Source: an uncultured Klebsiella sp.
Lineage (GTDB): Bacteria > Pseudomonadota > Gammaproteobacteria > Enterobacterales > Enterobacteriaceae
Reading direction: 5' to 3'
Length of the DNA: 7,779 bases
Assembly (NCBI GenBank): GCA_902490055.1
Contig: CABUCP010000139.1
Coordinates: 1 to 7,779 of the forward strand
The notes under the pieces are model-generated. The model did no database searches, had not been told where the DNA came from, and saw only the letters and a program-made list of their open reading frames with translations. Position numbers and translations under genes: made by a program. Position 1 is the first letter of the stretch. Every line of letters starts with the position of its first letter. Positions 1 to 6,246 of the stretch are shown in pieces.

Positions 1-16
1 TGTGAAGTGATTCACA
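1..16. promoter_or_regulatory. CRP-like palindrome in the rrn leader
   Basis: The bases read TGTGA, six bases, TCACA, which matches both core half-sites of the CRP-cAMP consensus with the right spacing. It lies downstream of the predicted rRNA P1 start (about +15 to +30 of that transcript), so bound protein would act as a roadblock rather than a classical activator. The same palindrome could instead matter as RNA structure in the rRNA leader. The outer flank on one side is beyond the window, so the AT-rich flanks typical of strong CRP sites cannot be fully judged. The sequence match is certain; the function is unproven. Confidence 0.4.
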
Positions 17-29
17 TCCGCCGTGTCGA

Positions 30-86
30 TGGAGGCGCATTATAGGGAGTTCTCGAGCGCCTGCAATAGAAAAATTGCAGAAAAAT
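30..86 (-). promoter_or_regulatory. Ribosomal RNA operon P1 promoter with UP element
   Basis: Read on the minus strand there is a -35 element TTGCAG (66-61), a 16-bp spacer ending in AACTCCC, and a perfect TATAAT -10 (44-39). A GC-rich discriminator GCGCCTCC follows, with a predicted start at A30. The 16-bp spacer, the CTCCC before the -10 and the GC discriminator are hallmarks of enterobacterial rrn P1 promoters and underlie ppGpp/DksA and growth-rate control. Upstream, 86-67 holds two A/T tracts that fit an UP element bound by the RNA polymerase alpha subunit. The rRNA genes and the P2 promoter would lie to the left, outside the window. In E. coli the rrnE operon lies next to purH in this divergent arrangement, so this is probably the rrnE equivalent. 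Confidence 0.9.
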
Positions 87-240
87 GACTGACTGCTGCA
101 TTCCCCAGCAAAACCCCGCTTTATACCCTTTTACACACAGAATTATCCACAGGATCGCAGCAAAACGCGGATAAAAGCCCGCTGCATCAGCTGCTATATA
201 AGGAGGAGCGAGCGCCTAAAAGAGAAAGATAAAAATTCGC
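87..240. other. Intergenic region between rrn P1 and the purH promoter
   Basis: No open reading frame with a credible start is seen here. The stretch is fairly AT-rich with several A and T tracts, as expected for the Fis-bound upstream region of an rrn P1 promoter, but I could not pick individual Fis sites with confidence. It contains one consensus DnaA box, listed separately. A strong Shine-Dalgarno-like AAGGAGGAG at about 200-208 is not followed by a start codon at a useful distance, so I do not assign a gene to it. Confidence 0.5.
143..151 (+). promoter_or_regulatory. Consensus DnaA box
   Basis: TTATCCACA is the strongest form of the 9-mer DnaA box, identical to the high-affinity R1-type sites of oriC. 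A GATC Dam site follows at 153-156. It sits between the divergent rrn P1 and purHD promoters, roughly 115 bp upstream of the purH -10. DnaA is known to regulate some nucleotide genes, such as nrdAB and guaBA, so a regulatory or DnaA-titrating role is possible but is inferred only from sequence. Confidence 0.55.
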
Positions 241-269
241 GAGCGTTGCGCAAACGTTTTCGTTACAAT
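241..269 (+). promoter_or_regulatory. purHD promoter
   Basis: A -10 element TACAAT (264-269) lies directly after the PurR operator. The hexamer 17 bp upstream (GAGCGT, 241-246) is a poor -35, so the -35 assignment is weak. Transcription would begin near 276-278 and give a leader of about 97 nt before purH. The operator fills the space between -35 and -10, where a bound repressor would block RNA polymerase. Confidence 0.6.
248..263. promoter_or_regulatory. PurR operator
   Basis: GCGCAAACGTTTTCGT matches the 16-bp PurR box ACGCAAACGTTTTCGT at all but the first position, with the central CG dyad intact. PurR with hypoxanthine or guanine as corepressor represses the pur regulon, and purHD is a known target in E. 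coli. Its place just before the -10 of purH fits direct repression by excess purines. Confidence 0.9.
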
Positions 270-300
270 GCCGCGCTATGACACGGATGCCCGGTTGGGT

Positions 301-338
301 GCGTTAGGTGAGTTTTTAGGCAAAAACTCACCTAACGC
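301..338 (+). repeat. Perfect 17-bp inverted repeat (leader hairpin) upstream of purH
   Basis: Arms 301-317 and 322-338 are exact reverse complements, separated by the 4-base loop AGGC. In RNA this is a long, fully paired hairpin in the purH leader, ending about 21 nt before the Shine-Dalgarno. It is not followed by a T run, so it is not a standard intrinsic terminator in either direction. It could protect the 5' end, act in post-transcriptional control, or be a protein-binding palindrome in DNA. The structure is seen directly; the role is not known. Confidence 0.8.
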
Positions 339-373
339 TCTCTGTAATGTTCAAATCCTGGGGATTTAATACC

Positions 374-1963
374 ATGCAACAACGTCGTCCAGTCCGCCGC
401 GCCCTGCTCAGTGTTTCTGACAAGGCCGGTATCGTCGAATTCGCGCAGGCGCTTTCCGCTCGTGGTGTTGAGCTACTGTCCACCGGCGGCACCGCTCGCC
501 TGCTGGCAGATAAAGGCCTGCCGGTAACCGAAGTCTCTGACTACACCGGTTTCCCGGAAATGATGGATGGACGCGTGAAAACCCTGCATCCGAAAGTACA
601 CGGCGGCATCCTCGGTCGTCGCGGTCAGGATGACGGCATCATGCAGCAGCACGATATCGCGCCTATCGATATGGTTGTCGTTAACCTCTACCCGTTTGCC
701 CAGACCGTCGCTCGTGAAGGATGCTCGCTGGAAGACGCGGTGGAAAACATTGATATCGGCGGCCCGACCATGGTGCGCTCTGCGGCAAAGAACCATAAAG
801 ACGTCGCCATCGTGGTTAAGAGCAACGACTACGACGCCATCATTAATGAGATGGACGCCAACGAAGGCTCCCTGACGCTGGAAACCCGTTTCGACCTCGC
901 CATTAAAGCTTTCGAACATACCGCCGCTTACGACAGCATGATCGCTAACTACTTCGGCAGCATGGTTCCGGCCTATCACGGCGAAAGTAAAGAAGCCGCT
1001 GGCCGCTTCCCACGTACCCTGAATCTGAACTTCATTAAGAAGCAGGATATGCGCTACGGCGAAAACAGCCACCAGCAGGCTGCCTTCTATATAGAAGAGA
1101 ATGTAAAAGAGGCTTCCGTGGCTACCGCCATCCAGCTGCAAGGCAAAGCGCTCTCCTATAACAACATTGCCGACACCGATGCGGCGCTGGAATGCGTAAA
1201 AGAGTTTAACGAGCCGGCCTGCGTTATCGTTAAGCACGCCAATCCATGCGGCGTTGCCGTCAGCAACTCGATCCTCGACGCCTACGATCGCGCTTACAAA
1301 ACCGACCCGACCTCCGCATTCGGCGGCATCATCGCCTTTAACCGCGAGCTGGATGCGGAAACCGCTCAGGCTATCATCTCTCGCCAGTTCGTCGAAGTGA
1401 TCATCGCCCCGTCCGCCAGCGAAGAAGCGCTGAAAATCACCGCTGCGAAGCAGAACGTTCGCGTACTCACCTGCGGTCAGTGGGATACCCGCGTCGCCGG
1501 TCTCGATTTCAAACGCGTAAACGGCGGGCTGCTGGTGCAGGACCGCGATCTCGGCATGGTCACCGCGGGCGAACTGCGCGTGGTCAGCAAACGTCAGCCG
1601 AGCGAGCAAGAGCTGCGCGATGCGCTGTTCTGCTGGAAAGTGGCGAAATTCGTCAAATCCAATGCCATCGTTTATGCCAAAGACAATATGACCATCGGTA
1701 TAGGCGCCGGCCAGATGAGCCGCGTCTACTCGGCGAAAATTGCCGGGATTAAAGCCGGTGATGAAGGTCTGGAAGTGAAAGGTTCCGCCATGGCTTCAGA
1801 CGCGTTCTTCCCGTTCCGCGATGGTATTGATGCCGCAGCCGCAGTAGGTATCACCTGCGTTATCCAACCGGGCGGTTCTATCCGCGACGAAGAAGTGATT
1901 GCCGCCGCTGACGAGCATGGTATCGCCATGATCTTCACCGACATGCGCCACTTCCGCCATTAA
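374..1963 (+). CDS. purH: Bifunctional AICAR transformylase / IMP cyclohydrolase
   Basis: PurH carries out the last two steps of de novo IMP synthesis in the cytoplasm: formyl transfer from 10-formyl-THF to AICAR, then ring closure of FAICAR to IMP. From this start the protein is 529 aa, the E. coli length. Residues 1 to about 200 are the MGS-like cyclohydrolase domain, with STGGTARLL (36-44) and [14 protein letters not shown] (65-78). The transformylase domain follows, with the RYGEN segment (227-231), the catalytic KHANPCG motif (K287, H288), PTSAFGG (312-318) and KSNAIV (428-433). An in-frame ATG at 347 would add nine residues, but the ATG at 374 opens the conserved [19 protein letters not shown] and has GGGGA at 360-364 as ribosome binding site. 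It is the first gene of an operon with purD, 15 bp downstream, and is expected to be PurR-repressed. Confidence 0.98.
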   Translation: MQQRRPVRRALLSVSDKAGIVEFAQALSARGVELLSTGGTARLLADKGLPVTEVSDYTGFPEMMDGRVKTLHPKVHGGILGRRGQDDGIMQQHDIAPIDMVVVNLYPFAQTVAREGCSLEDAVENIDIGGPTMVRSAAKNHKDVAIVVKSNDYDAIINEMDANEGSLTLETRFDLAIKAFEHTAAYDSMIANYFGSMVPAYHGESKEAAGRFPRTLNLNFIKKQDMRYGENSHQQAAFYIEENVKEASVATAIQLQGKALSYNNIADTDAALECVKEFNEPACVIVKHANPCGVAVSNSILDAYDRAYKTDPTSAFGGIIAFNRELDAETAQAIISRQFVEVIIAPSASEEALKITAAKQNVRVLTCGQWDTRVAGLDFKRVNGGLLVQDRDLGMVTAGELRVVSKRQPSEQELRDALFCWKVAKFVKSNAIVYAKDNMTIGIGAGQMSRVYSAKIAGIKAGDEGLEVKGSAMASDAFFPFRDGIDAAAAVGITCVIQPGGSIRDEEVIAAADEHGIAMIFTDMRHFRH

Positions 1964-1978
1964 TTCACGGAGCAGCAG

Positions 1979-3268
1979 ATGAAAGTATTAGTAATCGGCA
2001 ACGGCGGGCGCGAACACGCGCTGGCCTGGAAAGCGGCCCAGTCGCCGCTGGTTGATACCGTCTACGTCGCGCCGGGCAACGCCGGCACCGCGCTGGAGCC
2101 GGCGTTGAAAAACGTCGCCATCGGCGTCACTGACATTCCCGCGCTGCTGCGCTTCGCCCAGGACGAGAAAATCGATCTGACTATCGTTGGCCCGGAAGCG
2201 CCGCTGGTCATTGGCGTAGTCGATGCGTTTCGTGCCGCAGGGCTCGCTATCTTCGGGCCAACCGAGGGCGCCGCGCAGCTGGAAGGCTCAAAAGCCTTCA
2301 CCAAAGATTTCCTCGCGCGCCATCATATCCCCACCGCGGAATACCAGAACTTCACCGAGGTTGAGCCTGCGCTGACATACCTGCGTGAAAAAGGCGCGCC
2401 GATCGTCATCAAAGCCGACGGCCTGGCGGCGGGTAAAGGCGTTATCGTGGCGATGACCCTTGAAGAAGCCGAAGCAGCGGTTAAAGACATGTTGGCCGGT
2501 AACGCCTTTGGCGATGCAGGTCACCGCATCGTGATTGAAGAGTTCCTCGATGGCGAAGAGGCCAGCTTTATCGTGATGGTTGACGGCGAACACGTCCTGC
2601 CGATGGCGACCAGTCAGGATCACAAGCGCGTCGGCAACGGCGATACCGGCCCGAACACCGGCGGTATGGGGGCTTACTCCCCGGCGCCGGTGGTTACCGA
2701 TGAAGTCCATCAGCGCACCATGGAGCGGATTATCTGGCCAACCGTTAAAGGCATGGCCGCGGAAGGCAACACCTACACCGGTTTCCTGTATGCCGGTCTG
2801 ATGATCGACAAGCAGGGCAACCCGAAGGTTATTGAGTTCAACTGCCGCTTTGGCGATCCGGAAACCCAGCCGATCATGCTGCGCATGCAATCCGACCTGG
2901 TAGAGCTGTGCCTCGCCGCCTGCGCGGGCAAGCTGGACGAGAAAACCTCCGAGTGGGACCCGCGCGCTTCGCTGGGCGTGGTCGTCGCGGCGGGCGGTTA
3001 TCCGGGCAACTATAATAGCGGCGACGAAATCTTCGGCCTGCCACAGCAGGAAGCGGCAGACGGCAAAGTCTTCCACGCCGGCACCAAACTGTCTGACGAC
3101 CAGCGCGTGCTCACCAACGGCGGGCGCGTACTGTGTGTGACCGCACTGGGCGATTCCGTGGCGCAGGCGCAGCAGCGCGCCTATGAACTACTGACCGATA
3201 TCCGTTGGGACGGCAGCTTCAGCCGTAACGATATCGGCTGGCGCGCCATCGAGCGTGAACAGAACTAA
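1979..3268 (+). CDS. purD: Phosphoribosylamine--glycine ligase (GAR synthetase)
   Basis: PurD joins 5-phosphoribosylamine and glycine with ATP to form GAR, step two of purine synthesis, in the cytoplasm. The 429-aa length equals the E. coli enzyme. The N-terminal domain opens with the nucleotide-fold motif MKVLVIGNGGREHALAWK and carries GPEAPLVIGVVDAF (71-84). The ATP-grasp part shows PIVIKADGLAAGKGV (141-155), QDHKRVGNGDTGPNTGGMGAYSP (213-235), and the metal- and ATP-binding VIEFNCRFGDPETQ (284-297). All key segments are intact. The start has GGAG at 1969-1972, six bases before ATG, and lies 15 bp after the purH stop, so the two genes are co-transcribed. The stop codon overlaps the convergent zraR stop, and the operon terminator lies 45 bp further on. 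Confidence 0.98.
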   Translation: MKVLVIGNGGREHALAWKAAQSPLVDTVYVAPGNAGTALEPALKNVAIGVTDIPALLRFAQDEKIDLTIVGPEAPLVIGVVDAFRAAGLAIFGPTEGAAQLEGSKAFTKDFLARHHIPTAEYQNFTEVEPALTYLREKGAPIVIKADGLAAGKGVIVAMTLEEAEAAVKDMLAGNAFGDAGHRIVIEEFLDGEEASFIVMVDGEHVLPMATSQDHKRVGNGDTGPNTGGMGAYSPAPVVTDEVHQRTMERIIWPTVKGMAAEGNTYTGFLYAGLMIDKQGNPKVIEFNCRFGDPETQPIMLRMQSDLVELCLAACAGKLDEKTSEWDPRASLGVVVAAGGYPGNYNSGDEIFGLPQQEAADGKVFHAGTKLSDDQRVLTNGGRVLCVTALGDSVAQAQQRAYELLTDIRWDGSFSRNDIGWRAIEREQN

Positions 3269-4596
3269 CGGCTGAGTTTTGCCAACAGCGTTTTACGCGT
3301 AATCCCTAACTGACGGGCGGCTTCGGTTTTGTTGCCGCCCGTTTTTTCCAGCGCCGCCATAATCACCTCTTTTTCAACTTCCACTAACGGCTGAATCAGC
3401 GCCTCATCGTTGCCAGTGACCGACAGCGGCGTGCCCGCAATCGCCATCGGCAGTTCGCGCTCGGAAATATACTCTCCGGTCAGCAGCACTACCGCCCTTT
3501 CCACCGCATTTTCCAGCTCGCGGATATTGCCCGGCCAGCCATAATGGATCAGCAGGTCCATCGCCTGCGGAGTAAAACCCAGCACCGCTTTGCGATTGCG
3601 TTCGGCATAGCGTTTGAGAAAGTGCTGCGCTAATTGAGGAATATCTTCCCGCCGCCGGCGCAGCGGCGGCATATCAATGGTGACGACATTGAGGCGGTAA
3701 TAGAGATCCTGGCGAAAGCGCCCGGCGCTCACCTCCTCCGCCAAATTACGGTGAGTCGCGGCAATCAGCCGCACATTCACGGAAAGCGTCTGGTTACAGC
3801 CAACGCGCTGTACTTCCCGCTCCTGTATGGCCCGCAGCAGGCGCACCTGCATCAAAGGCGAGATGTCGCCAATCTCATCCAGAAACAGCGTACCGCCATC
3901 CGCTTCAACAAAACGCCCTTCTCGCCGCCGATCCGCGCCGGTAAATGCCCCTTTTTCATGGCCAAACAGCTCGGACTCCAGCAGTGACTCATTCAGCGCC
4001 GCACAGTTCAGCGCCACCAGCGGCTTTTCGCGACGCTCGCTGCAGGCGTGAATCGCGCGCGCCACCAGCTCCTTGCCGGTTCCCGATTCCCCGCATATCA
4101 GCACCGTCGCATCCGAGGGGGCCACCAGCGTAATATTATTGAGCAGCGTCTGCATCGCCGGGCTATCGCCGATCATGCCCCAGCGCGCATCCTTCGCAGC
4201 GCTGAATTCGCCCTCGTTGTGTTGAGTGTGCGCCAGCGCGCCAACCAGCGTCTCCTGTAGGGTGTCAAAATTCAGCGGCTTGACCAGATAATCCAGCGCC
4301 CCGGACTTAATGGCCTCTACCGCCGTGCCGACGCTGGAGAATGCCGTCATGATCAGCACCGGTATCGCCGGGTTGTAGGCTTTAATTTCTTTTAACGTCG
4401 CGATACCGTCCATCTCCGCCATGCGGATATCACACAGCACCAGGTCGAAGACCCGCTGATGGATCTGTTCCAGCGCCTGGCGCCCATTGTGGGCTAACGC
4501 CACCTGATAACCCCAACCGCGCAGCAGCGCCTGCAAAATAGTGCAGTGGCTGATGTCATCATCGACGACCAGAATCTCTACCTTATCGCTGCTCAT
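3265..4596 (-). CDS. zraR: Sigma-54-dependent response regulator of the zinc-responsive Zra system
   Basis: ZraR (formerly HydG) is the cytoplasmic regulator phosphorylated by ZraS. It activates sigma-54 promoters of zraSR and zraP. From this start it is 443 aa, close to the 441-aa E. coli protein. The receiver domain (about 5-120) has acidic residues D12-D14, phosphoacceptor D56 and K106. The AAA+ domain has Walker A GESGTGKE (169-176), the sigma-54-contacting GAFTGA loop (216-221) and Walker B GGTLFLDE (234-241). A Fis-type helix-turn-helix ends the protein (about 415-443). The frame runs 13 codons further upstream inside zraS, but the ATG at 4596 gives MSSDKVEILVVDDD, matching family starts, and is preceded by a purine-rich GGAGGGAAGAGGAAG. 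It overlaps zraS by 4 bp (ATGA), indicating translational coupling. Confidence 0.97.
   Translation of the reverse strand: MSSDKVEILVVDDDISHCTILQALLRGWGYQVALAHNGRQALEQIHQRVFDLVLCDIRMAEMDGIATLKEIKAYNPAIPVLIMTAFSSVGTAVEAIKSGALDYLVKPLNFDTLQETLVGALAHTQHNEGEFSAAKDARWGMIGDSPAMQTLLNNITLVAPSDATVLICGESGTGKELVARAIHACSERREKPLVALNCAALNESLLESELFGHEKGAFTGADRRREGRFVEADGGTLFLDEIGDISPLMQVRLLRAIQEREVQRVGCNQTLSVNVRLIAATHRNLAEEVSAGRFRQDLYYRLNVVTIDMPPLRRRREDIPQLAQHFLKRYAERNRKAVLGFTPQAMDLLIHYGWPGNIRELENAVERAVVLLTGEYISERELPMAIAGTPLSVTGNDEALIQPLVEVEKEVIMAALEKTGGNKTEAARQLGITRKTLLAKLSR
3313..3347 (+). terminator. Intrinsic terminator of purHD, inside the zraR coding region
   Basis: A 9-bp perfect stem, ACGGGCGGC (3313-3321) with GCCGCCCGT (3334-3342), encloses a 12-base loop and runs directly into a T tract ending at 3347. 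This is a strong rho-independent terminator for rightward transcription. It begins 45 bp after the purD stop and lies within the 3' part of zraR, where the complementary strand encodes the GGNKTEAAR segment of the DNA-binding domain. Confidence 0.8.
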
Positions 4597-5987
4597 GCTT
4601 CCTCTTCCCTCCGTTGAGCATCCAGCGGCAGCCACAGCGTAAATATCGCCCCGGCCCCCGGCTGGCTTTCGGCGCGGATCGTCCCGCCATGTTGTTCGAT
4701 AATATTCTGCACCACCGCCAGCCCCAGCCCGGTGCCGTCCGCTTTGGTGGTGAAATACGGGGTGAAGATAGCCTGTAGCTCTTCGGCGTTCATCCCCTTG
4801 CCGCTATCCGCGACAACGATTTTCACCCGCCGCCGCTCGGTTTCACAGGCCGACACGCGGATGACGCCATCATGGTCAATGGCCTGCATTGCATTCAGAT
4901 ACAGATTCAACAGCACCTGGTTCAGGCGGTCGGGGTCGGCTTGGATCAGGGCTAGTTCAGGACGCGGGGTAAACTGTAGGTCGATGCCGCGGCTCTGCGC
5001 ATCCTGGCTCACCAGTTGCAATGAATGACGGATAAGCTCATTGAGATCGACCGGCTGGTAATGTAAATGGGCGGGGCGAACCAGCTCAAGCAGCTCACTG
5101 ACCACCCGATTCAAGCGGTCGACCTCTTTAGCCATCACCTGCGCTAATTGCTGGGCCTCGCCGCCGGGCGGCGTGCGCTCGGCAAAATACTTCGCCAGCC
5201 CTTTAATAGAAGAGAGCGGATTGCGGATCTCGTGCGCGACCCCTGCCGCCAGGTGCCCAAACGCCACTAGCTTTTCTTTCCGCGCCATCGCCTCCAGCAG
5301 TTGCTTACGCGAACGACGGTAACGGCGGAACCAGAACTGGGCGAGGATTGTCGCCGCTATCACCAGCACGGCGGCGCCCAACATGATCATCATGTTCCGC
5401 TGCCCGCGGGCCTGCGCCGCATCGAGCTCGCGGCTATCAAAGGCGATAAAAATCACCTGCGGAACGTCGGGCTGAACCAGCCCGCTGCCGCAGCGCTTCA
5501 TCATTCCCATATGGTGGCCACGGGCAGCATTTAACGGACGAAACTGGCGGTAGATCTCCAGCGCCGGCTGCGGTTCGCCAAGCCGACGCCAGCGCTCCTG
5601 CTCTCCCACCTCAAGTTCACGCATCTGCGCCGGGCTATATAGCACGTTACCCACCTGCAGCGGGTCGCTATGGGCGATAATTTTACCGTTTTCATCAGTC
5701 ACCGCGAACCACAGCACGCCGGGCTGCCAGGCCATCTCTTCCAGCAGCGACTGCAGTTGCGCATGATGCATGCGCATCCCCATGCCGACACGCGTGCCGG
5801 ATTCCAGCGCGCGGATGAGTACGCTCCCTTTTTCCTCGATAGTTTTCCGGGCGGCTGCGGTTTCCCGCCCATAATCGCGGACGATCATCGCGGAGAACAG
5901 GATAACCAACAGCACAACCGTGCCGGTCAGCAGCCAACTCAAGGCGCCTGCTACGGCGTCGCGGGAAAAGGATTTGATACGGTACAT
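4593..5987 (-). CDS. zraS: Zinc-responsive membrane sensor histidine kinase
   Basis: ZraS (formerly HydH) is the inner-membrane kinase of the Zra envelope-stress pathway; it phosphorylates ZraR. Its 464 aa fit the E. coli protein (about 465). The first membrane segment is about 15-37 and the second about 199-219, leaving a periplasmic sensor domain of roughly 160 residues. That domain holds possible metal ligands: H74, H75, H106, and the cluster GHHMGMMKRC (157-166). In the cytoplasm are the H-box GVAHEIRNPLSSIKG with phosphorylated H252, the N-box NLYLNAMQAI (N365), DSGKGM (394-399) and GTGLGLA (418-424) of the HATPase domain. The start ATG has AAGGA seven bases upstream. It lies about 35 nt downstream of the predicted sigma-54 transcription start. 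Confidence 0.96.
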   Translation of the reverse strand: MYRIKSFSRDAVAGALSWLLTGTVVLLVILFSAMIVRDYGRETAAARKTIEEKGSVLIRALESGTRVGMGMRMHHAQLQSLLEEMAWQPGVLWFAVTDENGKIIAHSDPLQVGNVLYSPAQMRELEVGEQERWRRLGEPQPALEIYRQFRPLNAARGHHMGMMKRCGSGLVQPDVPQVIFIAFDSRELDAAQARGQRNMMIMLGAAVLVIAATILAQFWFRRYRRSRKQLLEAMARKEKLVAFGHLAAGVAHEIRNPLSSIKGLAKYFAERTPPGGEAQQLAQVMAKEVDRLNRVVSELLELVRPAHLHYQPVDLNELIRHSLQLVSQDAQSRGIDLQFTPRPELALIQADPDRLNQVLLNLYLNAMQAIDHDGVIRVSACETERRRVKIVVADSGKGMNAEELQAIFTPYFTTKADGTGLGLAVVQNIIEQHGGTIRAESQPGAGAIFTLWLPLDAQRREEEA

Positions 5988-6032
5988 GAGCGGGTCCTTG
6001 TCGTTTCCTGTTTGCTATCTGCAGGATCCATC

Positions 6033-6048
6033 AGCAGAAATCATGCCA
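6033..6048 (-). promoter_or_regulatory. Sigma-54 (-24/-12) promoter of zraSR
   Basis: On the minus strand TGGCATGATTTCTGCT matches the sigma-54 pattern TGGCAC-N5-TTGCW, with the essential GG and GC separated by exactly 10 bp. Transcription would start near 6022, about 35 nt before the zraS ATG. ZraR carries the GAFTGA loop needed to activate such promoters, and the likely enhancer lies upstream at 6098-6147, which implies autoregulation. Confidence 0.85.
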
Positions 6049-6097
6049 TTTTTCCACACCGCCAAACCTGTCCTGAGACATAGAGCCGATGGTTTAG

Positions 6098-6147
6098 CGA
6101 GTAAAAATGACTCACCGCTCCCACGCGGAACGCGTCATTTTTACTCG
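6098..6147. promoter_or_regulatory. Shared ZraR enhancer (14-bp inverted repeat)
   Basis: CGAGTAAAAATGAC (6098-6111) and its exact reverse complement (6134-6147) flank a 22-bp spacer. The left copy continues to GAGTAAAAATGACTC, so it also has a GAGT/ACTC dyad of its own. From memory, E. coli ZraR binds similar GAGTAAAAATGA elements between zraP and zraS. The centre (about 6122) is some 100 bp from each predicted transcription start, a usual distance for a bacterial enhancer-binding protein. The inverted repeat could bind two dimers and seed a hexamer serving both promoters. Confidence 0.85.
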
Positions 6148-6198
6148 TTTGGGGGATATCAGCCGCGAGCGAACCTGTATTCATGCGCTTTTTCAGGC

Positions 6199-6214
6199 TG
6201 GCATGGAAGATGCA
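6199..6214 (+). promoter_or_regulatory. Sigma-54 (-24/-12) promoter of zraP
   Basis: TGGCATGGAAGATGCA has GG and GC separated by exactly 10 bp and fits TGGCAC-N5-TTGCA with two mismatches. The expected start is near 6224, about 22 nt before the zraP ATG. It faces away from the zraSR sigma-54 promoter, with the ZraR inverted repeat between them. Confidence 0.85.
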
Positions 6215-6246
6215 ACACAGAGGGAAACCACACAGGAGATGACGCT

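Noticed and set aside
200..208. Strong Shine-Dalgarno-like AAGGAGGAG suggesting a small gene
   Set aside because: No ATG, GTG or TTG with a sensible open frame follows at the right distance.
301..338. purH leader palindrome as a second ZraR site, because it contains GAGT and ACTC elements near A/T runs
   Set aside because: The order and spacing differ from the GAGTAAAAATGAC repeat at zraP-zraS, and no sigma-54 promoter is seen near purH.
347..373. Upstream in-frame ATG of purH adding nine residues
   Set aside because: The ATG at 374 gives the family's exact 529-aa length and conserved N-terminus and has its own GGGGA site; the upstream ATG lacks a good ribosome binding site.
473..1609. Long antisense open frame (378 codons) opposite purH
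   Set aside because: It is a by-product of GC-rich codon use in purH, has no recognisable domain or ribosome binding site, and lies entirely within a well-conserved gene.
2288..3076. Antisense open frame (262 codons) opposite purD
   Set aside because: It shows no recognisable motifs and lies entirely inside intact purD; it is a shadow frame.
5920..6246. N-terminal extension of zraP running back into the start of zraS
   Set aside because: It crosses both sigma-54 promoters and the enhancer, would bury the signal peptide internally, and the ATG at 6247 has a good AGGAGA site.
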